Position numbers and translations under genes: made by a program. This document shows positions 1 to 5,397 of a stretch of DNA of 6,681 nt, one piece after another. A model generated the notes under the pieces. The model saw only the letters and a list, made by a program, of their open reading frames with translations. It made no database searches and had not been told where the DNA came from. The stretch is taken from positions 1-6,681 of the forward strand of contig CALMHV010000285.1 of NCBI GenBank assembly GCA_937863905.1, in the 5' to 3' direction. The first letter of the stretch is position 1. Each line of letters starts with the position of its first letter. This DNA comes from an uncultured Bacillota bacterium. GTDB taxonomy: Bacteria; Bacillota; Sulfobacillia; UBA995; UBA9673.

Positions 1-2
1 TT

Positions 3-386
3 TTCGCTCTTGTCTGCGGGTACACGCGGGCCTCCGACGCCCGGCCGTTCGGGGCCTTGGTCCTGGGGGTGCTGGACCCGACCGCTCGCCTGACCTGCGC
101 CGGCCACGCGGGGACGGGCTTTGACCGCGCGGAGATGGACCGTCTGGTCGCTCTGTTTGGACCGCCCGCCGCGTGCCCGTTCCCGGAGGGCGAGCCCCGG
201 GAGCTGCGCGCCCGCACGACCTGGGTGAGGCCCGAACACGTCGTCGAGATCGAGAGCCTGGAATGGACCAGGGAGGGGCGACTCCGGCATCCGGTGTACC
301 GCGGCCGGCGACCGGACAAGGGCCCGGCCGACTGCACGGCGCCCGGCGCGGCGGAGGCCCCGGCCAGCCCCCCGGTGGACCCGTGA
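3..386 (+). CDS. ATP-dependent DNA ligase (LigD/LigC-type), C-terminal OB-fold part, 5' truncated
   Basis: This is the 3' end of a ligase gene that enters from the left edge; the frame is open from base 3 and ends in TGA at 384-386, giving 127 residues. The first residues read FALVCGYTRASDARPFGALV, which matches the OB-fold opening of bacterial NHEJ ligases (typically F-V-I/C-G-Y-T then F-G-A-L-L-G). Next come an AGHAGTGFD segment, WVRPEHVVEIESLEWT, and LRHPVYRGRRPDK, the usual end of the LigD ligase domain. The nucleotidyltransferase domain with the catalytic lysine lies outside the window. The family seals nicks and double-strand breaks with ATP, usually with Ku. The tail after PDK is Ala/Pro-rich and not recognisable. 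The gene is followed without a gap by the polymerase gene, through a GTGA overlap. Family identity is firm. Whether to call it ligD or ligC cannot be settled from this fragment. Confidence 0.9.
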   Translation, partial: FALVCGYTRASDARPFGALVLGVLDPTARLTCAGHAGTGFDRAEMDRLVALFGPPAACPFPEGEPRELRARTTWVRPEHVVEIESLEWTREGRLRHPVYRGRRPDKGPADCTAPGAAEAPASPPVDP

Positions 387-1462
387 AGCAGCCGGGCTCC
401 TCCCGCGGGCGTCTCACCGTGACCGTCGCCGGGCGGGAACTCTCCGTCTCCAACCTCGACAAGGTCCTCTGGCCGGGCGACGGGTACACGAAAGGAGACC
501 TCATCGAGTACCTGGTGACGGTGGCCCCGTACCTCCTGCCGCACCTAGCGGGCCGGCCGCTCAACCTGACCCGCTACCCGGACGGCATCGACGGGAAAAG
601 CTTCTACCAGAAGGATATCCCGGACTCGGCGCCACCCTGGGTCCGGACCGTCACCATCGTCCACGGCGACCACGACGTCAACTACTGCCTGGCCGACAGC
701 CCGGCGACCCTGGCCTGGCTCGGCCAGTGGGGCTGCCTGGAGATCCACCCCTGGCTCTCGCGCGTGGACGGCCTCGACAACCCCGACCTCGTCGTGTTCG
801 ACCTCGACCCCACGCCCCCGGCGGGTTTCGGTGAAGCCGTCGAGATCGCCTTTGCCGTCAGGCGACTCCTGGCCGAGCACGGGCTTCGGGCCTACCCCAA
901 GACCTCCGGGGCCACCGGCGTCCACCTCTACCTGCCCATCGTCCGCCGCTTCACCTACAAGGAGGTCGAGAGGTACGTCGGGCGCGTGGCCGACATCATC
1001 CATCAGGCCCTGCCGGGCCGGACGACCCGGGAACGGACCGTGGCCCGGCGCCGGGGCGTGTACATCGACCATCTGCAGAACATCAAGGGGAAGACCCTGG
1101 CCGCGGTCTACGGCCCCCGGCCGCGCCCGGGAGCGCCGGTCTCGACCCCGGTGACGTGGGAGGAACTACCGGGCGTCCGACCCGAGGAATGGAACCTCCG
1201 GACCGTACCGGGTCGCCTCGCCCGGCTCGGAGACATCTTCGCCGGCGCCCTGGCCGACATCCAGGACCCCGGGCCGATGATGGCGGCCCTTGGGCTCACG
1301 GGCGGGTACGAACCTACGCCTGTGTCTTCTGAAGCTCGCCGAGGCGCCTCTTCACTTCCTCCAGGCGCGGACCGTCGAGCTTATGGAGGTAAGCGGCCAC
1401 CAGGGCCAGGGCCAGAGCCACCCACGGCACCCAGGTCATCAGAACCCGGAGGGCGGGGATGA
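383..1462 (+). CDS. Stand-alone LigD-type polymerase domain (AEP primase-polymerase of NHEJ)
   Basis: The product (359 aa from GTG 383) is the archaeo-eukaryotic-primase-type polymerase that fills in ends during NHEJ, with a preference for ribonucleotides in studied relatives. All catalytic motifs are visible: VVFDLDP with metal ligands D140 and D142, KTSGATGVH with S175 and H181, and VYIDHLQN with the third acidic residue D229. The fold-opening NLDKVLWP and LNLTRYPDG blocks and the late RPGAPVSTP block are also typical. GTG 383 is chosen because the family homology begins about 10 residues later and because it overlaps the ligase stop as GTGA. The SD is only a weak GGTGG, so translational coupling is likely. 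Homology runs to about residue 305. Residues 310-359 are Pro/Gly/Arg-rich, lie antisense to the symporter gene, and are probably not conserved. In many bacteria this domain is fused to the ligase; here it is a separate gene. Confidence 0.93.
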   Translation: MKQPGSSRGRLTVTVAGRELSVSNLDKVLWPGDGYTKGDLIEYLVTVAPYLLPHLAGRPLNLTRYPDGIDGKSFYQKDIPDSAPPWVRTVTIVHGDHDVNYCLADSPATLAWLGQWGCLEIHPWLSRVDGLDNPDLVVFDLDPTPPAGFGEAVEIAFAVRRLLAEHGLRAYPKTSGATGVHLYLPIVRRFTYKEVERYVGRVADIIHQALPGRTTRERTVARRRGVYIDHLQNIKGKTLAAVYGPRPRPGAPVSTPVTWEELPGVRPEEWNLRTVPGRLARLGDIFAGALADIQDPGPMMAALGLTGGYEPTPVSSEARRGASSLPPGADRRAYGGKRPPGPGPEPPTAPRSSEPGGRG

Positions 1463-2660
1463 CGGCCGCCGGCTGCACGCCGCCCGCCTGTCCTTCGATG
1501 AAGCCCGCCGAGGCCAGGATGACACTGATGACCAGGTTCTGGACGGCGATGCTGAGCCGGATGACGAAGCCGTTGACGCCGAAGTACATGCCCTCCCGGC
1601 GAGTCCCGGTCCGGAGCTGGTCCTCGTCGATGACGTCGGAGATGAGGATGTCGATGAGCATCAGGAGGCCGGCCAGGCCCAGGCCGAGGAACGGCATGGC
1701 GATAAGGGCCGAGCGCAGGGTACCGATGAAAAGGAACGGCACGAGCCCGAGGGCGAAGAGCACCGTCGCGAGCATGACGGACCGCCGCGGCGCCAGCTTG
1801 CGGATGACGGCGGGCCAGAAGAAGAACATGAGCAGGGCCGCGCCGAAGACGGCGGCCCAGAGCAGGCTCAATTGCGCGTCCGAGGTCCCCAGGACGTACT
1901 GGGCGTAGAGCGGCATCACCGCCAACATGACCCCAAAGCACAGCTGGGCGAAGAAGCTCACCATGACAAAGGTGAGGAAGCTGCGGTTTAGGAAGGTGAA
2001 CTTGAGGGCCGGGAGGAGGGGGACGGCCTCACCGCCGTGCGTCTCGGGGCGCTCCCGGCTGCCCAACAGGGAGACGTACATCCCGACCGCCGTCACGGCG
2101 GCGAAGATGAGGCCCATCTTGAACCAGCCCACGGTGCCGAAGAGCATCGGGGCGACGGCCAGACCGACGCCCGTCCCGACCAGACCGAAGACCTGCCGGA
2201 TGGCCCCGACCTGCGCCCGTTCCCTCAGGGATGGGTACATCTCCGGGTAGAGCGCGGTCCAGTTGAGGACGACGACGGTGAAGAGCGTGTCGTAGACAAA
2301 GAGGATACCGACGAGATAGAGGAACAGGAGCAGGGGGTTGCCCGCGGCGGCGCCCGGGATGCACCAGACAAAGGCGAAGGAGATGGCGTAGGGCAGGCTC
2401 AGGAAGAGGATATAGGGGATGCGCCGTCCCCAGCGGGTCTTCGTCCGGTCGGAAAGATACCCGAACAAGGGATCGTTGATGGCGTTCCAGATGGCCCAGA
2501 TGATCATGGCGATGTTGAAGTAGGAGAGGGGCAGGCCGGCGCGGTCCACGTAGAAGAGAAGCACGTAGGCGCCGACCACCTGGCCCGTGAGTCCGGCCGA
2601 CAGGCTGCCACCGCTCCAAGCCAGCTTCTTCGAGAGGGGTTGCCAGGTCTGTGTCTCCAT
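1314..2660 (-). CDS. GPH-family (MelB-like) sugar:cation symporter, MFS superfamily
   Basis: The 448-residue inner-membrane protein has about twelve hydrophobic segments, the normal size for the glycoside-pentoside-hexuronide symporters. Diagnostic features are NDPLFGYLSDRTKTRWGRR (residues 62-80, helix II and the loop to helix III) and the late DVIDEDQLRTGTRREGMYFG block (342-361) before helix XI. D63 aligns with MelB Asp59, the key cation-site residue. The position of MelB Asp55 is N59 here, so Na+ coupling of the MelB kind is doubtful and H+ coupling is possible (inference). The substrate cannot be named. ATG 2660 is chosen because a perfect AAGGAGGT lies 6 nt upstream and the protein starts just before helix I; the frame stays open further upstream without homology. 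It is divergent from the PIG-L gene and convergent with, and overlapped by, the polymerase gene. No sugar hydrolase or regulator is adjacent to hint at the substrate. Confidence 0.92.
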   Translation of the reverse strand: METQTWQPLSKKLAWSGGSLSAGLTGQVVGAYVLLFYVDRAGLPLSYFNIAMIIWAIWNAINDPLFGYLSDRTKTRWGRRIPYILFLSLPYAISFAFVWCIPGAAAGNPLLLFLYLVGILFVYDTLFTVVVLNWTALYPEMYPSLRERAQVGAIRQVFGLVGTGVGLAVAPMLFGTVGWFKMGLIFAAVTAVGMYVSLLGSRERPETHGGEAVPLLPALKFTFLNRSFLTFVMVSFFAQLCFGVMLAVMPLYAQYVLGTSDAQLSLLWAAVFGAALLMFFFWPAVIRKLAPRRSVMLATVLFALGLVPFLFIGTLRSALIAMPFLGLGLAGLLMLIDILISDVIDEDQLRTGTRREGMYFGVNGFVIRLSIAVQNLVISVILASAGFIEGQAGGVQPAAVIPALRVLMTWVPWVALALALVAAYLHKLDGPRLEEVKRRLGELQKTQA

Positions 2661-2666
2661 GGCGAA

Positions 2667-2674
2667 ACCTCCTT
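2667..2674 (-). promoter_or_regulatory. Perfect Shine-Dalgarno site fixing the symporter start
   Basis: On the minus strand the sequence reads AAGGAGGT, followed by 6 nt and then the ATG at 2660. This decides the start of the symporter against upstream in-frame alternatives, which lack homology. Confidence 0.85.
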
Positions 2675-2746
2675 CGCCCCGTAGGGCCTGTCCATGTAGG
2701 TTCGCGGGCGTAGTTCTTGGGACCGGGACGATAACCTGCCGCGGAG

Positions 2747-2762
2747 CGCGCGGTACCGCGCG
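2747..2762. repeat. 16-bp perfect palindrome in the divergent spacer (candidate operator)
   Basis: The sequence CGCGCGGTACCGCGCG is identical to its reverse complement, with 8-nt arms and no spacer. It lies in the 220-nt spacer between the divergent symporter (start 2660) and PIG-L (start about 2881) genes, about 85 nt from the symporter start and 118 nt from the PIG-L start. A second perfect palindrome, GGCCCGGGCC at 2762-2771, abuts it. The position suits an operator for a dimeric regulator. In DNA this rich in G+C, palindromes of this make-up are less surprising, and no regulator gene is nearby. I could not pick out a convincing -35/-10 pair on either strand of the spacer. Confidence 0.4.
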
Positions 2763-2800
2763 GCCCGGGCCACGGGGAAGGATTGCCTCGGGCCTCCGAA

Positions 2801-2850
2801 GAACACGGCTCGCCAATGGCTTCGCGAGGAGGCGTCCGACGAGCGTGTTC
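2801..2850. repeat. Long bulged inverted repeat in the PIG-L leader (RNA hairpin or operator)
   Basis: The left arm GAACACGGCTCG (2801-2812) pairs with the right arm CGAGCGTGTTC (2840-2850). This makes eleven base pairs interrupted only by one extra G in the left arm, around a 27-nt loop. The loop carries GAGGAGG (2826-2832), a good SD match, and the right arm contains a GTG (2845) in frame with the PIG-L gene. In a PIG-L transcript the structure could affect initiation; as DNA it could be a regulator site. Function is inferred from geometry only. Confidence 0.45.
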
Positions 2851-2880
2851 CTCAAGGACCTGTTGCCTGTCCCTAACCTC

Positions 2881-3621
2881 ATGAACGCAAGGAAGGTCCT
2901 CTTCATCCAGCCGCACCCGGACGATGCCGAATGGGGCGCCGGGGCGACCATCGCCGCGCTGACCGGCGCGGGGGCGGAGGTCGTCTACGTCACGGTGACC
3001 GACGGGAGTTGGGGTACGACCGACCCCGACGTGGCGCCGGCCGAACTCGCCGCCACCCGACGAGGGGAGCAGGTGGAAGCCGCGGCCATCCTGGGCGTCC
3101 AGGAGATCGCCTGGCTCGACTTCCCCGATGGGAACGTGCCGGCCGGAGGCACGCCCGTCCTGCGCGACCCGCTGGTCAGCCTCATCCGCGAGTACCGGCC
3201 GGACGCGGTCATGGGTCCCGACCCCTGGCTGCCCTACGAAGCTCATCCCGACCACTACAACGTGGGGCTGGCCGTGGCCGCGTCGGTGGTCTTCGCCGGG
3301 TTGGAGCCACCGCACCGCGTCAAGGGCTTGTCGGCGCACTCCCCGGCGATGCTGGCCATGTACAGCACGGCCCGGCCCAACACCTTCATCACGGTCGACG
3401 CCACCTGGGAGAAGAAGCTGGCCGCCATCGCCGCTCACAAGAGTCAGTTCAGCGGGCCGAGTTGGGAGATGGCGAGGTTCTTCCTCCGGGTCCAGGCCGA
3501 GGAACTGGCGGCCCGGGCTCGGGCGGCCGGCAAAGCGGCCGCGGACGCGGCCCTGGTCGAGACCTTCAAGGTTCTGACCCCGCTCCATCTCCACTGTAAC
3601 CAGGGCGCGGAGGACTGGTAG
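2881..3621 (+). CDS. PIG-L (LmbE-like) family zinc-dependent N-acetyl-sugar deacetylase
   Basis: This is a 246-residue cytosolic-type protein with no signal peptide. The N-terminus carries PHPDDAEWGAG, with predicted zinc ligands H12 and D15 and general base D14. The third ligand is H122 in the AHPDH motif, and the family's TRRGEQVEAAAILG block sits at 59-72. Known members remove the acetyl group from GlcNAc-containing substrates: GlcNAc-PI, mycothiol and bacillithiol precursors, and chitobiose. The substrate here cannot be assigned. ATG 2881 is chosen because members begin a few residues before the first strand, as here, but no SD precedes it. An alternative is GTG 2845, which adds 12 residues and has GAGGAGG 12 nt upstream. 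The stop is 1 nt before the NlpC/P60 gene's ATG, so the two are probably co-transcribed and translationally coupled. Confidence 0.9.
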   Translation: MNARKVLFIQPHPDDAEWGAGATIAALTGAGAEVVYVTVTDGSWGTTDPDVAPAELAATRRGEQVEAAAILGVQEIAWLDFPDGNVPAGGTPVLRDPLVSLIREYRPDAVMGPDPWLPYEAHPDHYNVGLAVAASVVFAGLEPPHRVKGLSAHSPAMLAMYSTARPNTFITVDATWEKKLAAIAAHKSQFSGPSWEMARFFLRVQAEELAARARAAGKAAADAALVETFKVLTPLHLHCNQGAEDW

Positions 3622-3622
3622 G

Positions 3623-4903
3623 ATGACTCTCCCAAGGCCGGCCGAGCCGCCTGCCGTCCCAAGGCCAAGACCCCGGGTCCGGCGGCCGCGACCGGCCATC
3701 GCGCGCGGGATGGCCGCCGCTTTGGCGGTCCTCTTCGTCCTGGCCGCGATCGCCGGAGGCGTCTATGGCCTTCGGGGCCGCCCGAGGGTGAGCGATGCCA
3801 ACATCACGGTGGCCGTGGTCGAGACCATCGCGGCCCTGCGAACCCAGTGGGACCCGAGACTCTTCGTGCTCGAGGTGACCCCCACGGCCAGTGGCGGTGG
3901 CGTCACGCTCGCGGGTGCCGTGGACGGGGCCAACGCTTCCGAACTCCTGGCCGCCGTACGGGAAGTCCAGGGAGTCCGGCGCGTCGTTGACCGTCTGGTC
4001 CGCCTTCCCGACCCGGCCCTGGGCCCCGAGACGGCGGCGCTCGTCGTGGTCGCCGTCGCCAATCTGGGCGACGCTCCGAGTCGAGCCCAGGGCGACCATC
4101 TGGTGACCCAGGCCCGGCTGGGGGACGGGCTCGAGGTTCTGCGCGAGCAGGAGGGCTGGTACCTCGTCCGGATGACCGACGACGGGTACCTCGGGTGGGT
4201 GGACGCGGCCGGCGTGGTCCGGCTGACCCCGGCCGAACTCGAGGCCTACTCCGCCGGCGAGCACGTGCTGGTCACGGCGAAGCTCGCCGACGTGTTCGAG
4301 GCGGAGGGCGGCCAGGTCATGTTGCGGGCGGTCATGGGCAGCGCCCTCAAGGCCGGCCAGGGGCCGGGTCCGGCCGGGTCGGGGGACGGGTCGGGCCTGG
4401 ACCCGGCCTACCTCGCGGTCACCCTGCCGGACGGTCGGCCGGGCCTGGTCCGCGACACCCAGGCGAGGCTTCTGCCGTCCGCCCTCGCGGTCTGGGCCGA
4501 GACGCGCCCGCCGGCGGAGATCATCGCCTTGGCCGAGCAGTTCCTCGGCCTCCCCTACCTCTGGGGCGGGACGACCTCCCAGGGCTTCGACTGCTCCGGG
4601 TTCGTGCAGTTCGTCTTCGGCCTGAACGGCTACCGCCTGCCGCGGGACGCTGATATGCAGTACGGGGTGGGGACCCCCATCGCGGACCGCTCGGCGCTGC
4701 TTCCCGGAGACCTGGTCTTCTGGAGCACGGCCGGGGTCGGGCCGTCCCACGTCGGCATCTACGTCGGAGGCCTGCGCTACATCCACTCCAGGGGCTCGGC
4801 CGGCGTGGCCATCAACAGTTTCGACCCCGGGGCGCCCGACTATGACGAAGGGCTGGACCGGACCTACATCGGCGCCAGGCGCCTTGTCGCGGGCGCTCCG
4901 TAG
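3623..4903 (+). CDS. Membrane-anchored BON / SH3-like / NlpC-P60 cell-wall hydrolase
   Basis: The product is a 426-residue envelope protein. Residues 1-29 are a Pro/Arg-rich cytoplasmic tail and 30-50 a single membrane span, probably an uncleaved anchor. Residues about 57-128 look like a BON domain: VTLAGAVDG, then AVREVQGVRRVVDRL. Residues about 140-200 form a bacterial SH3 domain with GDGLEVLREQEGWYLVRM and GYLGWV. Residues about 212-285 look like a second, diverged SH3 unit split by a Gly/Pro/Ser-rich insert (245-259). The C-terminal NlpC/P60 domain (about 297-420) has YLWGGTTSQGFDCSGFVQ with catalytic C324, SHVGIY with H376, and H388 as the third polar residue. Family members cleave peptidoglycan stem peptides, commonly the D-Glu to diamino-acid bond. 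GGAGG lies 9 nt before ATG 3623. The hydrolase call is firm; the BON and second SH3 assignments rest on pattern only. Confidence 0.9.
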   Translation: MTLPRPAEPPAVPRPRPRVRRPRPAIARGMAAALAVLFVLAAIAGGVYGLRGRPRVSDANITVAVVETIAALRTQWDPRLFVLEVTPTASGGGVTLAGAVDGANASELLAAVREVQGVRRVVDRLVRLPDPALGPETAALVVVAVANLGDAPSRAQGDHLVTQARLGDGLEVLREQEGWYLVRMTDDGYLGWVDAAGVVRLTPAELEAYSAGEHVLVTAKLADVFEAEGGQVMLRAVMGSALKAGQGPGPAGSGDGSGLDPAYLAVTLPDGRPGLVRDTQARLLPSALAVWAETRPPAEIIALAEQFLGLPYLWGGTTSQGFDCSGFVQFVFGLNGYRLPRDADMQYGVGTPIADRSALLPGDLVFWSTAGVGPSHVGIYVGGLRYIHSRGSAGVAINSFDPGAPDYDEGLDRTYIGARRLVAGAP

Positions 4904-4938
4904 CGGCCCCCTGTTTTGACTTCGAGAGGAGAGCGAAG

Positions 4939-5397
4939 ATGGACGCGAAGAAGCTGCTGACCCGCTGGGAGAACTGCCGCAAGTCGCTCAGGACACTGGC
5001 CGGGGGCATCCCGGCCGGCAAGGAAGGCTTCGGGGTCACGCCCGAGGCGATGAGCCTGGGGGCGACCGTGCTTCATTGCGCCTCGGCCGAGAAGTCGTTC
5101 CGCGATTCGTTCACCGTCACACCAGGGAAGCTCGAGTGGAACACGGGCATCAACCTCGAGCACTTCCCGCTGAAGAAGGACATCCTCGCCGTGCTCGACA
5201 GGGAGACCGAAATCACCCGGAAGTACCTGGCCGGACTGACCGACACCGACCTAGACAAGGTGGTCAAGATGCCCTGGGGCGAGAAGAACCTCGGCGAGGT
5301 GTGGCTCGACTGGGTCGGCCACGAAATACACCACCGGGGGACGCTGATCCCCACCCTTCGCGCCGCCGGTGTGACCCCGCCGAGTATCTGGGGCTAG
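4939..5397 (+). CDS. DinB/YfiT-family four-helix metalloprotein
   Basis: The 152-residue protein matches the DinB superfamily in length and pattern. It has H46 in a VLHCASAEKSF helix and H128 and H132 in GHEIHHRGTL, which together form the expected His triad for a divalent metal. It ends with the LRAAGVTPP segment common after the last helix. Characterised relatives are thiol-S-transferases that use bacillithiol or mycothiol, or the mycothiol-dependent maleylpyruvate isomerase; many DinB proteins have no known reaction, so no substrate is assigned. AGGAG lies 7 nt before ATG 4939, which supports the start. It follows the NlpC/P60 stop by 35 nt in the same direction, so it probably belongs to the PIG-L/NlpC operon. 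Its stop overlaps the stop of the convergent DUF1848 gene. C13 and C47 are the only cysteines. Confidence 0.88.
   Translation: MDAKKLLTRWENCRKSLRTLAGGIPAGKEGFGVTPEAMSLGATVLHCASAEKSFRDSFTVTPGKLEWNTGINLEHFPLKKDILAVLDRETEITRKYLAGLTDTDLDKVVKMPWGEKNLGEVWLDWVGHEIHHRGTLIPTLRAAGVTPPSIWG

Noticed and set aside
1290..1330. Intrinsic terminator between the polymerase and symporter genes
   Set aside because: Only a 4-bp GCCC/GGGC pairing is visible, with no U-run on either strand.
1290..1991. A 233-codon plus-strand open frame opposite the symporter
   Set aside because: It is highly charged (Glu/Asp/His/Gly/Arg) antisense of membrane-helix codons, with no SD or family resemblance.
2661..2880. Sigma-70-type promoters in the divergent spacer
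   Set aside because: No -35/-10 pair with acceptable spacing could be picked out by eye on either strand, although promoters must exist nearby.
2029..3699. A 556-codon open frame on the minus strand across the spacer and the PIG-L gene
   Set aside because: It is antisense to a clear PIG-L gene and shifted against the symporter. The translation is Arg/Gly/Pro-rich without a recognisable motif, as expected from a high-G+C shadow frame.
3566..4786. A 406-codon open frame on the minus strand opposite the NlpC/P60 gene
   Set aside because: The plus-strand protein has complete catalytic motifs and a good SD. The antisense frame is His/Asp/Arg/Gly-rich low-complexity sequence with no domain.
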